Assembly (NCBI RefSeq): GCF_000236805.1 | Contig: NZ_AGFX01000011.1 | Span: 186,001 to 250,000 of the forward strand | Source of the DNA: Paenibacillus peoriae KCTC 3763 | GTDB taxonomy: Bacteria > Bacillota > Bacilli > Paenibacillales > Paenibacillaceae | Reading direction: 5' to 3' | DNA: 64,000 bases | In this document: positions 17,003 through 25,977 of the stretch, in pieces | Layout of the letters: each line of letters starts with the position of its first letter | Position numbering within the stretch: the stretch's first letter is position 1 | The notes under the pieces: model-generated | The model's database searches: none | The model's input: only the letters and a program-made list of their open reading frames with translations | Told to the model about the DNA's origin: nothing | Translations under genes and position numbers: made by a program

Positions 17003-19245
17003 AGAGCTGGTTACAATCGTTGAAGGGTTCGTGGGCGCTGGCCTTTACCTTTTTATGGATTATTATTATTGCCATGCAATGGGTGTCCTTTGCTTCCGAA
17101 TTGTGGATGGAGGAGACAAGAACACTTGTATTAATGACCATTACGATGCTGGCTCTGGTGAAAATTTTATTGCCATTCCGACCATGGATTGAATTTATCA
17201 TTAAGGCGGCGACGCTCTTTTTTATCTTGTATCGGACACTCGTGACCTACTCAATCATAATCCCTTTCGGGGGTGCAGCCAACCGCCTGGATCAATTCAT
17301 ATCGAATATGTCCCCTTATATTTGGTTTTCTTTGATCGCTTGGCTGATCATTGAAATGGTGCCGCTTATTGTTACGACCAAGCAGCGGATTATCGTATTT
17401 GTAGGCATCAATATTGCTGCGCTGGCGGTGCTTGATTCATTCACGCCAACAGTGCTTTGGGAGGAAGTAGCTTGGATCGTTTTTGCCGGTATGGGCTGGC
17501 TGGTAACGCAGCATTTGCAGTATTTTCGCCAGCGCTATCCACAAGGCTGGAAACATATTCGCCGCTATCCGTATAAAATCGCAGCCAATATTGCGGTCAT
17601 TTTCGCGCTGATTATTATGGTTGGCGTGAATATGCCTGAGATACAGCCCGCTTTGACAGACCCCTATACGGCGTGGACTCAGCGAAATAGCTCTACTACT
17701 GTCGGGATCAACAATGGACCTGGGGCGATGAATCAGCGGATGAGCACCGCGTCGGGCTATAGCCGCCAGGATAATCGTTTGGGTGGAGGTTTTAATTTTG
17801 ATTATTCTCCCGTGATGACCATTACGACCAATCAGCGAAGCTATTGGCGGGGGGAGTCGAAACGGATCTATTCGGGTACAGGCTGGAGTGATGCTGGCAA
17901 CGATGATCAAACACTAAATGATGTGTCCATGACCGCAGAGCTGGAAAATACACAGGAAACGCGGCATTCGACCGAGCAGGTCGTTCAAACGATTACGATG
18001 CAAAATGATCAGAGCTATCCGGTTCTGTTTGGCGCCTATTCGATACATCGTGTTCAATCTGTGGACAGAGATTTTCGGGCCAATGGGTTACGTTGGAATC
18101 CGGAACAGTCAGAACTGCTTTGGAACGCAGGCTCCCACAGAACTGCTTATCCCAAAACGTATACCCTGGTATCATATGTGCCTGTAATTCCCGAGAAAGC
18201 GCTGCGCACAAAAACCTTTAGTGATCTATATGGGGCAAACAAACAGGAAGCTTACTTGCAAATTCCAGATGAGTTGCCGCAGCGAGTGCGCGATTTGGCT
18301 AAAAACATTACGTCAACAGCCAAAACGCCGTATGAAAAGGTCGGACTGCTACAGAAGTATTTACAGCAAAATTATGCATATACCAATAATCCGGACCTCT
18401 CACGAAAAAGAAGCAAGGATTTTGTAGATGCTTTTCTGTTTGAAATCCGAGAGGGCTATTGCGATTATTACTCGACTTCGTTAGTCATGATGGCCCGTTC
18501 GATTGGGGTTCCAGCCCGTTGGGTCAAAGGATATGCGCCTGGTCAGCAGACATTTTCGGATGAAGCAACAACGGACGATGCTGGTGAAAATATGTCCTCT
18601 TACTCTGTAACAAATGCGGATGCCCATTCCTGGGCGGAAGTATATTTGGGTGAATATGGCTGGGTTCCTGTAGAAGCTACGCCGGGCTTTGATATGCCGT
18701 TGCTTACCGAACAGGAGGAAACAAAGACGCCTGATGCTCCCGAGGTCAAAGATCAGCCTGAACCGGAACAGCCTGGACAGACTCCTCAGGTTAATCCAGA
18801 GGAAGGATTAAAGATTCATCCGGCCTTTATAGCTGTGGCGGCTGCAATCCTTGTGCTGTGGGCTGCATATATTATTTGGCGTAATCGCGCAGATATCCAC
18901 TTTTACCTGCTTCGCTTGCGCAGAGGGAAGCCGCTCACCCCAGATGAAAAGGTAATTGTCGAAACAGAGCACTGGTTGGGGTACATGCGAAGAAAGGGAT
19001 TTGGGCGTGCCAGTCATGAAACGCTGAGAGAATCGGTCGCGAGATGGTCGGCAGAAGCACCGGAGCGTGCTGCCATTTTACAGCAGCTGCTCGAACGGTT
19101 TGAACAGTCGCGTTATAGTCCATCTTCAGTAACCTTGGAGGATTGGCGCCAGGTTCGAAAGCAAGTTTCCCTGTTGCATAAGGAAGGACGGACAAGACGA
19201 TGGGCTGGACGAAAAGCTGCGCCAGATCAGAAGGATAAAGTATAG
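16999..19245 (+). CDS. Transglutaminase-like membrane protein (TgpA/YebA type)
   Basis: 748 residues. About six N-terminal membrane spans (residues ~10-215), a large external region, a transglutaminase-like cysteine protease core with Cys in EGYCDYYS (~487) and His in DAHSWAE (~541), a Pro/Glu/Gln linker, one more span (~612-635) and a cytoplasmic DUF4129-like tail. The third triad position reads VPVEATPGF, Glu where many relatives have Asp (WxPVDAT). Its ATG overlaps the DUF58 stop by four bases. The external domain could act on peptidoglycan or surface peptides; the substrate is unknown. Confidence 0.88.
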   Translation: MKSWLQSLKGSWALAFTFLWIIIIAMQWVSFASELWMEETRTLVLMTITMLALVKILLPFRPWIEFIIKAATLFFILYRTLVTYSIIIPFGGAANRLDQFISNMSPYIWFSLIAWLIIEMVPLIVTTKQRIIVFVGINIAALAVLDSFTPTVLWEEVAWIVFAGMGWLVTQHLQYFRQRYPQGWKHIRRYPYKIAANIAVIFALIIMVGVNMPEIQPALTDPYTAWTQRNSSTTVGINNGPGAMNQRMSTASGYSRQDNRLGGGFNFDYSPVMTITTNQRSYWRGESKRIYSGTGWSDAGNDDQTLNDVSMTAELENTQETRHSTEQVVQTITMQNDQSYPVLFGAYSIHRVQSVDRDFRANGLRWNPEQSELLWNAGSHRTAYPKTYTLVSYVPVIPEKALRTKTFSDLYGANKQEAYLQIPDELPQRVRDLAKNITSTAKTPYEKVGLLQKYLQQNYAYTNNPDLSRKRSKDFVDAFLFEIREGYCDYYSTSLVMMARSIGVPARWVKGYAPGQQTFSDEATTDDAGENMSSYSVTNADAHSWAEVYLGEYGWVPVEATPGFDMPLLTEQEETKTPDAPEVKDQPEPEQPGQTPQVNPEEGLKIHPAFIAVAAAILVLWAAYIIWRNRADIHFYLLRLRRGKPLTPDEKVIVETEHWLGYMRRKGFGRASHETLRESVARWSAEAPERAAILQQLLERFEQSRYSPSSVTLEDWRQVRKQVSLLHKEGRTRRWAGRKAAPDQKDKV

Positions 19246-19302
19246 TCATTTTCTCCAGGCGCAAATGCCGTCGATTTTATAATCTTTATCTATAGGCCGG
19301 GT

Positions 19303-19337
19303 AAAAAAGCTGTCCGTTTGTTGCGGATAGCTTTTTA
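19303..19337. terminator. Terminator after the MoxR/DUF58/transglutaminase operon
   Basis: AAAAAGCTGTCCG (19304-19316) pairs with CGGATAGCTTTTT (19324-19336), with one mispair or G-U depending on strand, then an AT-rich tract. It is A-rich upstream and T-rich downstream. Confidence 0.8.
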
Positions 19338-19362
19338 CTAAGCCATAGTAATATGGTATAGT
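19334..19362 (+). promoter_or_regulatory. Candidate sigma-A promoter of the yqeG operon
   Basis: TTTACT (19334-19339), 17-base spacer, TATAGT (19357-19362). The -35 box overlaps the 3' arm of the preceding terminator. Transcription would begin about 20 bases before the yqeG ATG. Confidence 0.45.
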
Positions 19363-19387
19363 TTGTCGTATGAAACTGAGGTGACCG

Positions 19388-19921
19388 ATGTTGTTTGAAA
19401 TGCTCATGCCCAAATTACGGGTGAATACCGTCTTTGATATTGATCTTGAAGGCTTGTATGCTCAAGGATATCGCGGCATTATTACGGATCTGGATAACAC
19501 GCTGGTCGGCGCAAAAGCGCCGAACGCGACTCCCGAGCTGGTGGCCTGGTTCGAAAAGGTCAAACAGACGGGTTTTAAGCTTGTCATCGTGTCCAATAAC
19601 AATATGAACCGTGTATCCATGTTTGCTACACCTTTGGACATTGAATTTATACATGCTGCACGGAAACCCTCCAACTCGTCCTTTCGCAGAGCCATTCGTA
19701 TGATGGAGCTTACTCCGGAAGAGACTATGATGGTCGGGGACCAAATGTTGACGGACGTATTAGGTGGCAACCGACTGGGATTGCATACGGTGTTGGTGTT
19801 GCCGATATCCATCCATGATGAAGGAGTCATGACCCGTTTTAATCGGCGGCTGGAGCGAATCGCGCTCACAAGGTTACGTAAGAAAGGCTTATGGCTTGAG
19901 GAGGAAAAGAAGAATGACTGA
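19388..19921 (+). CDS. yqeG: YqeG-family HAD-type phosphatase
   Basis: 177 residues. HAD motifs: DLDNTL near residue 35, SNNN near 63, and GDQMLTDVLGGN near 117. The family is the HAD IIIA subclass, related to phosphatidylglycerophosphate phosphatases; its substrate in Bacillales is not settled. First gene of the long yqe operon, overlapping yqeH by eight bases. Confidence 0.92.
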   Translation: MLFEMLMPKLRVNTVFDIDLEGLYAQGYRGIITDLDNTLVGAKAPNATPELVAWFEKVKQTGFKLVIVSNNNMNRVSMFATPLDIEFIHAARKPSNSSFRRAIRMMELTPEETMMVGDQMLTDVLGGNRLGLHTVLVLPISIHDEGVMTRFNRRLERIALTRLRKKGLWLEEEKKND

Positions 19922-21041
19922 AAGACCTGACGGCGGAATTGCCGTCAAATGTAGCGGCTGCGGGATCACAATGCAGACTACTAGCCCGGAGCTCCCGGGG
20001 TATATTCCTGAAAAATTGCTTACACGGGAGCCTGTCATCTGTCAGCGCTGCTTCCGCATCAAAAATTATAATGAAACGTCTTCAGTGGCAGTGGATCAGG
20101 ACGAGTTCCTAAAGCTGCTCAGTCAGATTGGGGACAAGGACGCGCTCGTCATCCACATTGTAGACATCTTTGATTTCGAAGGCAGCTTGATTTCCGGGCT
20201 GCAACGTTTTGTAGGCTCCAATCCGGTTATACTGGCTGTCAACAAGACTGATTTGCTGCCTAAGGTAACGAATTGGAACAAGGTTCGTAACTGGGTACAA
20301 AAGCAAGCGAAGGAGCAAGGTTTGCGTACGGCAGATATTGTACTGTGTTCGGCTAAGAAAAATCAGGGCTTTGACCGTTTGCTGGATGTGGTATCCGAGC
20401 TGCGTGGCAACCGAGACGTATATGTGGTCGGTGCGACCAATGTGGGTAAATCCACTCTCATTAACCGCTTGATTCGTGATTATAGCGATATGGAACAGGA
20501 GCTCACAACGTCCCGCTACCCGGGAACCACACTTGATATGGTGAATATTCCACTCGATGACGGCAAGCATATTATTGACACTCCAGGGATTGTATACCCT
20601 TGGCGGTTCAGTGAAATCGTTTCCCGTCAGGATTTGAGCGCCATTATGCCGGACAAGCCACTGAAGCCTGCTGCTTATCAACTGGATTTCGGACAGACCT
20701 TGTTTTTCGGCGGCATGGGCCGATTTGATTTTATAGAAGGTCAGCATCAATCCTTTACCTGCTACATTAACGGTGGGTTAAAAATACATCGCACGAAGCT
20801 GGAGCGGGCGGATCAACTGTTTGCTGATCATGCCGGGGAATTGCTCTCTCCGCCAACACGCGATCAATTGGCAGAAATGCCGGAGTGGACGAGACATGAG
20901 TTCCGTGTTCCCCGTAAAACTCCATCGGACATCTATATTTCCGGTTTGGGATGGATCAGGGTGAATAGCGACAGCGGAGCTCTGGTAGCGGTTCATGTCC
21001 CTCGGGGAATCCGTGTTCTTTTGCGGCCTGCGTTGATTTAA
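19914..21041 (+). CDS. yqeH: Ribosome biogenesis GTPase YqeH (circularly permuted)
   Basis: 375 residues from ATG 19914, nine bases after GAGGAGG; the upstream in-frame ATG 19896 has no such site. An N-terminal zinc finger (CSGCG...CQRC) is followed by GTPase motifs in permuted order: G4 AVNKTD, G5 CSAKK, G1 GATNVGKST, G3 DTPG. In Bacillus YqeH is needed for assembly of the 30S subunit. A strong GC-rich inverted repeat (21066-21098) separates it from aroE. Confidence 0.95.
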   Translation: MTERPDGGIAVKCSGCGITMQTTSPELPGYIPEKLLTREPVICQRCFRIKNYNETSSVAVDQDEFLKLLSQIGDKDALVIHIVDIFDFEGSLISGLQRFVGSNPVILAVNKTDLLPKVTNWNKVRNWVQKQAKEQGLRTADIVLCSAKKNQGFDRLLDVVSELRGNRDVYVVGATNVGKSTLINRLIRDYSDMEQELTTSRYPGTTLDMVNIPLDDGKHIIDTPGIVYPWRFSEIVSRQDLSAIMPDKPLKPAAYQLDFGQTLFFGGMGRFDFIEGQHQSFTCYINGGLKIHRTKLERADQLFADHAGELLSPPTRDQLAEMPEWTRHEFRVPRKTPSDIYISGLGWIRVNSDSGALVAVHVPRGIRVLLRPALI

Positions 21042-21065
21042 CGGATGTTGTAAGCCATGTTATAG

Positions 21066-21098
21066 GGCGGCAAGGAACATGTTCAGGTTCCTGCCGCC
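21066..21098 (+). other. GC-rich hairpin between yqeH and aroE
   Basis: GGCGGCAAGGAAC (21066-21078) pairs with GTTCCTGCCGCC (21087-21098), leaving one unpaired A. There is no T-tract, so it is more likely an mRNA processing or stability element, or an inefficient terminator, than a full stop. Confidence 0.5.
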
Positions 21099-21148
21099 AT
21101 TCATGTATTTGTGCAGCCTAATATTTTGCAGTATGGGAGAGATCAACG

Positions 21149-22018
21149 ATGAGCAGCGGGGAGTCTGGAGCGACCGAGCAAGGTCTTGTACTATTAGGCG
21201 TATTGGGGGATCCGATCAAGCACTCCAAATCGCCTCTTATGCATAAAATAGCTTTGCAGGTAGCGGGAATTGAAGGGGATTTTGTACCACTTCACGTCAA
21301 GCCGGATCAGTTAGAGGATGCCATGAAGGGAATTCGGGCATTGCATTTCCGCGGAGTCAATGTGACAATTCCCCATAAAGTTGAGGTTATGAAATATCTG
21401 GATGAGATTGATGAAGGGGCCAGGCTGATCGGCGCCGTCAATACAATTGTGAATGACAACGGACGGCTCAAGGGTTACAATACCGATGGAATCGGCTATG
21501 TGCGTTCCCTTAAGGAAGAGACTTCGGTGGAATTGAAAGGTGCAAGAATTGCCGTTCTTGGAGCTGGAGGGGCTGCTCGCGGCGTGATTCATGCTCTTTT
21601 GGAGGAGCAGCCGGAATCAGTTATTATTCTGAACCGAACACGCGACAAAGCTGAGCAACTGGCACAGGAATGGACGACGGAATCGATTCCAGTAAAGGGC
21701 TATGCCAACGATGAGGCGAAGAACGTGCTTGCAACGGTGGATGTGTTGATCAATACAACCTCGGTGGGAATGTCTCCTTTATCAGATGAGCTTCCACTGG
21801 AAACGAGCTTGATTCCGAAGGGAATCATTGTGAGTGATTTGATTTATAACCCGCTGGAAACAAGGCTTTTACGTGAAAGCCGTGAACAACGTGGCTGTAT
21901 TGTGCATGGTGGCTTGGGGATGTTCGTGTATCAGGGAGCAGTGGCCTTTGAGTATTTTACGGGGGTTGTCCCGGCGGTAGACCAGATGAGAGCGGCAGTG
22001 CTGAGAAGCCTGTCATAG
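21149..22018 (+). CDS. aroE: Shikimate dehydrogenase
   Basis: 289 residues. Reduces 3-dehydroshikimate to shikimate with NADPH in aromatic amino acid synthesis. Catalytic Lys in NVTIPHKVEVM near residue 75, Asp in NTDGIG near 111, nucleotide loop GAGGAARG near 135, and INTTSVGMSP. Full family length. It lies between yqeH and yqeI, as in Bacillus. Confidence 0.95.
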   Translation: MSSGESGATEQGLVLLGVLGDPIKHSKSPLMHKIALQVAGIEGDFVPLHVKPDQLEDAMKGIRALHFRGVNVTIPHKVEVMKYLDEIDEGARLIGAVNTIVNDNGRLKGYNTDGIGYVRSLKEETSVELKGARIAVLGAGGAARGVIHALLEEQPESVIILNRTRDKAEQLAQEWTTESIPVKGYANDEAKNVLATVDVLINTTSVGMSPLSDELPLETSLIPKGIIVSDLIYNPLETRLLRESREQRGCIVHGGLGMFVYQGAVAFEYFTGVVPAVDQMRAAVLRSLS

Positions 22019-22087
22019 GTCAGATTTTACATTTAAAATTATGGAAATGCCGCATTGCATATGTGGTGATGAAGGGGTTAATTATAC

Positions 22088-22384
22088 ATGTTAACAGGTA
22101 AACAAAAAAGATACTTGCGCTCCATGGCGCATCATTTGGACCCGGTTTTTCAAGTAGGGAAAAACGGTACGAATGAGCATCTTATGCGTCACATCAACGA
22201 TGCGATTGAAAAACGTGAACTGATGAAGGTGCAAATTTTGAACAACTGTCTGGATGACAAGCATGAAATTGCGGAAGAGCTGGCTGCGGAAACAGATTCC
22301 GAGCTTGTGCAGATCATCGGGAGCACCATTATTTTGTACAAGGAATCCCGTGATCACAAGCAAATTGAGTTGCCAAGAGGATAA
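22088..22384 (+). CDS. yhbY: Ribosome assembly RNA-binding protein YhbY (YqeI)
   Basis: 98 residues, a single CRM domain with the conserved GKNGTNE loop near residue 24. It binds RNA and associates with pre-50S particles in relatives. AAGGGG lies upstream of ATG 22088. Second of several ribosome-linked genes in this operon. Confidence 0.93.
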   Translation: MLTGKQKRYLRSMAHHLDPVFQVGKNGTNEHLMRHINDAIEKRELMKVQILNNCLDDKHEIAEELAAETDSELVQIIGSTIILYKESRDHKQIELPRG

Positions 22385-22402
22385 ACACGCGGGGAGAATA
22401 CT

Positions 22403-22993
22403 ATGAAAATCGGTATTATGGGCGGTACATTTGACCCGATTCATATTGGGCATCTGCTGGCTGGAGAGGCGGCAAGGGATGCCTATGCGCTGGATCAAGT
22501 ATGGTTTATGCCTTCTCATATCCCTCCGCACAAGCATCAGGCGGGTGCGAGCGGCACGGAGCGTCTGGAGATGACAAGAGAAGCGGTGGCGGGTCATCCC
22601 GCTTTTGAAGTGCTGGATATTGAAGTTCTTCGCGGTGGGGTATCTTATACCATTGACACGATCAAGGAGCTTCAGGAGCTGCACCCTGCGGTGGATTTTT
22701 ATTTTATTATTGGCGCGGATATGGTCAACTACTTGCCTCATTGGCAGGGAATTGAGGAGCTGGCGCAGCGGATTTGCTTTATCGGTGTCAGACGCCCCGG
22801 TTTCCAGCTTGCATTACATGAGTTGCCGCATTATTTGCAGAACAAGATATTGCTGGCGGACATGCCAGTGGTGGACATTTCATCGACGGATATTCGGGAA
22901 CGTGCTGCAGAAGGGCGCACCATTCGTTATCTTGTGCCTGACCGTGTGCATGACTATATTACAAGGGGCGGTTTGTATGAAGTACAGCCGTGA
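22403..22993 (+). CDS. nadD: Nicotinate-nucleotide adenylyltransferase
   Basis: 196 residues. It makes deamido-NAD from nicotinate mononucleotide and ATP. N-terminal nucleotidyltransferase motif GGTFDPIHIGH (residues 7-17) and C-terminal ISSTDIR. The 3' end overlaps yqeK by 17 bases. Confidence 0.96.
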   Translation: MKIGIMGGTFDPIHIGHLLAGEAARDAYALDQVWFMPSHIPPHKHQAGASGTERLEMTREAVAGHPAFEVLDIEVLRGGVSYTIDTIKELQELHPAVDFYFIIGADMVNYLPHWQGIEELAQRICFIGVRRPGFQLALHELPHYLQNKILLADMPVVDISSTDIRERAAEGRTIRYLVPDRVHDYITRGGLYEVQP

Positions 22994-23573
22994 GCAATTG
23001 ATGGAGGCCGTATCCGGTCAGATGCCTGAAAAACGCTGGAAGCACACGCTGGGTGTTATGCATACCTCCGTGGAGCTAGCCAAGCGCTATGGTGCCGACC
23101 CGGAGAAGGCCGAACTGGCGGCTATTTTGCATGATGTGGCTAAATATTGGCCTGTTCAGCAGATGGAAGAAGTGATTCGCAGTCATCCCGAATGTGATCA
23201 GGAGCTTTTGGAGCATGACAAACAGCTCTGGCATTCTGAGGTGGGATACTGTGTTGCAGCAAGAGATTACGGGGTAGATGATCCGGAAATACGAAATGCG
23301 ATTCGCTGGCATACGTCAGGGCGTGTAGGCATGAGCCTGCTGGATAAAGTCGTGTGTCTCGCTGATTACATTGAGCCGGGCCGTGATTTCCCCGGGGTCG
23401 ATCATATCCGAAAACAGGCCAAAAAAAGTTTGGAGCAAGGGCTTGTCGCTGGATTTGACTCTACGATTTCATTGTTGCTGGAGAAGCAAAAGGTTATTTT
23501 TCCTTTGACGGTCTTGTCGCGCAATGACTTGATTCAACAACTAAAACAGAGAAAAACGGAGGTTCATGAATGA
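22977..23573 (+). CDS. yqeK: HD-domain hydrolase YqeK, bis(5'-nucleosyl)-tetraphosphatase (symmetrical) family
   Basis: 198 residues from ATG 22977, behind AAGGGGCGG; the longer open frame upstream is only the nadD region read in another frame. HD metal motif LHDVAKYW near residue 50 and later RWHTSG and ADYIEPGR. YqeK proteins hydrolyse Ap4A to ADP. Translationally coupled to nadD in front and rsfS behind (ATGA overlap). Confidence 0.93.
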   Translation: MKYSREQLMEAVSGQMPEKRWKHTLGVMHTSVELAKRYGADPEKAELAAILHDVAKYWPVQQMEEVIRSHPECDQELLEHDKQLWHSEVGYCVAARDYGVDDPEIRNAIRWHTSGRVGMSLLDKVVCLADYIEPGRDFPGVDHIRKQAKKSLEQGLVAGFDSTISLLLEKQKVIFPLTVLSRNDLIQQLKQRKTEVHE

Positions 23574-23917
23574 CCCTAACGAATGAGCAATTAATGCAAA
23601 CTGCGGTTGATGCAGCTAATGATAAAAAGGCAATGAATATTGTTGCACTGGATTTGCGTGGAGTATCACTTGTAGCGGATTATTTTGTAATCTGCCACGG
23701 TAATTCGGATACACAGGTACAGGCGATTGTAACCGAAATTCGCAAACGTGCTCATGATGAAGGTGTAACAATCAAGGGTATCGAAGGCATGGATTCCGCA
23801 CGCTGGGTTCTGATGGATTTGGGGGATGTGGTAGTGCATGTATTCCATCGCGACGAGCGTGAATATTATAACATTGAACGACTCTGGTCGGATGCTAAGG
23901 TCGTGGAGAAGGTATGA
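23570..23917 (+). CDS. rsfS: Ribosome silencing factor
   Basis: 115 residues, the usual length. The Iojap/RsfS core is visible (VALDLRG.S..ADYFVICHG.SDTQVQAI, then GMDSARWVLMDLGDVVVHVFH). It binds ribosomal protein L14 and blocks subunit joining when nutrients are short. ATGA overlaps with both neighbours. Confidence 0.95.
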   Translation: MTLTNEQLMQTAVDAANDKKAMNIVALDLRGVSLVADYFVICHGNSDTQVQAIVTEIRKRAHDEGVTIKGIEGMDSARWVLMDLGDVVVHVFHRDEREYYNIERLWSDAKVVEKV

Positions 23918-24822
23918 GTCTGATTGCTGGTACTTATGTCACCATTATGGTGGACCGCGAGGTGTCCCCTTTTGGCTACTTTCTCACCGTCGGTGAGCAG
24001 GATGTGCTGCTGCATTATACGGAGCTGACACGCGAGATCGAGGTAGGCGAACGGTTGGAGGTATTTATTTTTTACGATACAGAGGACCGTTTGGCCGCAA
24101 CCATGAAAAAGCCGTTCTTGTCGCTGGGCGAAATGGCAAAGCTTGAGGTGGCCGATGTGCACCCGCGCTTGGGATGCTTCTTGGAGATGGGACTGGGTCG
24201 CCAGCTTTTGCTGCCGATTCGCGAGCTGCCGGAGAACCGGGACTTGCATCCTCGGGTGGGCGACTACGTGTATGCGATCATGGAGCATGACAAGCAGGGC
24301 AGACTGCGGGCCAAGCTGGCAGGAGAGCAGGAACTGGCTCCCCTGTGCTTCCATGCCCCTGATTCGTGGAAAAATACGTGGGTGCAGGCGACCGTGTACA
24401 AGCCCCTTCAGATGGGTACGTTTGTTTTGGTGGACGGAGGGGTGCTTGGTTTTGGAGCCATTGGTATGATTCATTCCTCGGAACGTAACCGGATGCTTCG
24501 GTTGGGTGAAGAGGTTAAGGTACGGGTCGCGCTTGTTCGTGAAGATGGTCGTGTCAATCTGGCGATGTCGCCGCGTAAGGAAGTGGGCCGTAATGAGGAT
24601 GCAGATCGGCTGATCGCTTTTCTGAAAGAGCGCCCGGGCGGAGGTATGCCTTATTCTGACGCAACCCCGGCCGACATTATCAAGCAACGGTTTGGCATCA
24701 GTAAATCTGCCTTCAAGCGTGCGATGGGCAAGCTGATGAAGGAAGGACTGGTTATACAAAAGGAAAACTGGACCTACCTGGTGGAAAAAATGCCTAAACC
24801 GAAGGACGGGAATGAGGAATAA
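23914..24822 (+). CDS. S1-domain RNA-binding protein, CvfB/YitL-like
   Basis: 302 residues. Repeated S1-like OB folds over residues ~1-220, then a C-terminal winged helix (RFGISKSAFKRAMGKLMKEGLV). This matches CvfB of Staphylococcus and YitL of Bacillus, RNA-binding proteins that affect virulence and haemolysin expression. It starts inside the rsfS stop codon (ATGA). Its presence between rsfS and yqeM is not part of the Bacillus subtilis order. Confidence 0.85.
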   Translation: MSLIAGTYVTIMVDREVSPFGYFLTVGEQDVLLHYTELTREIEVGERLEVFIFYDTEDRLAATMKKPFLSLGEMAKLEVADVHPRLGCFLEMGLGRQLLLPIRELPENRDLHPRVGDYVYAIMEHDKQGRLRAKLAGEQELAPLCFHAPDSWKNTWVQATVYKPLQMGTFVLVDGGVLGFGAIGMIHSSERNRMLRLGEEVKVRVALVREDGRVNLAMSPRKEVGRNEDADRLIAFLKERPGGGMPYSDATPADIIKQRFGISKSAFKRAMGKLMKEGLVIQKENWTYLVEKMPKPKDGNEE

Positions 24823-24825
24823 AAA

Positions 24826-25599
24826 ATGGCTTCTTACCGGAAGTTTGCCTATGTGTATGATGAGCTGATGCAGGATATGCCGTATCCAGACTGGTTGCGC
24901 TTTGCACGTCAGGCTTGGGAACAGTATGGTATGCCGCATACGGTGGCTGAGCTGGGCTGCGGAACGGGCTCCATTACGATTCCATTGGTTAACTCGGGCT
25001 TCGAGGTGACCGGCATTGACCTATCCTCTGATATGCTGGCAGTAGCCCGTCGCAAAATGGAAACGACTCCGCAAGGACAGCGGCTGTTTCGTGAGGGAAG
25101 CGTCCGCTGGTTGCAGCAGGATATGCGGGAATGGAATTTACCCGAGTCTGTCGATTCGGTGATTTCTTTTTGCGATTGCCTGAACTATTTGCTGGAGGAA
25201 GAAGATATAACGGCTACGTTTCGCAGAACGTATGCAGGTCTTAAGCCAAGTGGAACCTTCTTGTTTGATGTACATCATCCCCAGACGTTTGTACGTTATG
25301 ATGAAGAGCAGCCTTTTGTATTGGACGAACGCTCCATCTCGTATATCTGGACTTGTGCGCTGGATACGCCGCGCTGTGAAATTGAGCATCATCTTAGTAT
25401 TTTTGCGAGAGCAGAAAATGAAGGACGCGATCTGTATCAGCGGTTCGAGGAAATTCATGTGCAGCGTGCCTATGACCCGGACTGGATGAAGGAAGAATTG
25501 TCCAAAGCGGGTTTTCGTGATGTGAAGGTGTATGCGGATTTTGAATGGGTAGAAGCAGAAGATGACGCGGCGAGACTGTTTTATGTTGCTGTAAAATAG
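24826..25599 (+). CDS. yqeM: Class I SAM-dependent methyltransferase YqeM
   Basis: 257 residues. SAM-binding motif AELGCGTGSITIPL near residue 40, acidic motif GIDLSSDM, and a post-motif FCDCLNYL. Substrate unknown. Starts three bases after the S1 protein stop and ends just before the leuS promoter, so it is the last gene of the yqeG operon. Confidence 0.9.
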   Translation: MASYRKFAYVYDELMQDMPYPDWLRFARQAWEQYGMPHTVAELGCGTGSITIPLVNSGFEVTGIDLSSDMLAVARRKMETTPQGQRLFREGSVRWLQQDMREWNLPESVDSVISFCDCLNYLLEEEDITATFRRTYAGLKPSGTFLFDVHHPQTFVRYDEEQPFVLDERSISYIWTCALDTPRCEIEHHLSIFARAENEGRDLYQRFEEIHVQRAYDPDWMKEELSKAGFRDVKVYADFEWVEAEDDAARLFYVAVK

Positions 25600-25610
25600 T
25601 GAGCCTTTAT

Positions 25611-25639
25611 TTGACTTTTTTCGCGGTTTTCAATATAAT
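25611..25639 (+). promoter_or_regulatory. leuS promoter
   Basis: TTGACT (25611-25616), 17-base spacer, TATAAT (25634-25639): a near-perfect sigma-A promoter in front of the T-box leader. Confidence 0.85.
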
Positions 25640-25645
25640 AGTGCC

Positions 25646-25948
25646 ATTATTAACGGTTAAACAATCGCTGATGAGGAATAGTAGTTTTGTTTGGTCATGT
25701 AGAGAGTCGGCGGGTGGTGCAAGCCGGTTGACAAAGCAAAGTGAACTCGCCTCGGAGATATGCGCCCAACGCAGGAACACCCTATACAGGTGCTTATATT
25801 CTGTTATTAACCCGCATCGGATCACCTCCGTTATCAGGTGCAAAGGGAGTAGAACGCGAAGAACGCTTTCTGCTAACTAGGGTGGTACCACGGGAATATA
25901 ACCTCTCGTCCCTAGCGCTGACACGCTACGGGATGCAGAGGTTTTTTT
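25646..25948 (+). promoter_or_regulatory. T-box riboswitch controlling leuS
   Basis: The ~300-base leader contains the T-box sequence AGGGTGGTACCACG (25879-25892), which pairs with the uncharged tRNA acceptor end. A terminator follows: CCTCT (25902-25906) with AGAGG (25937-25941), extended by GTCCC/GGGA and GCG/CGC pairs, then seven Ts. A leucine codon CTC (25746-25748, in GAACTC) is the likely specifier. Low charged leucyl-tRNA would favour the antiterminator and leuS expression. Part of the leader is open in the leuS frame but is not translated sequence. Confidence 0.93.
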
Positions 25949-25977
25949 GTTGCATACCGTTTGAGGAGGAAATGACA

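Noticed and set aside
23866-24939. 357-codon minus-strand frame opposite the S1-domain gene
   Set aside because: Rich in His, Arg and Leu without any motif; the + strand gene has clear S1 and winged-helix domains and coupled starts.
25741-25977. N-terminal extension of leuS by 79 codons
   Set aside because: These codons lie in the T-box leader and its terminator; the ribosome site and family alignment place the start at 25978.
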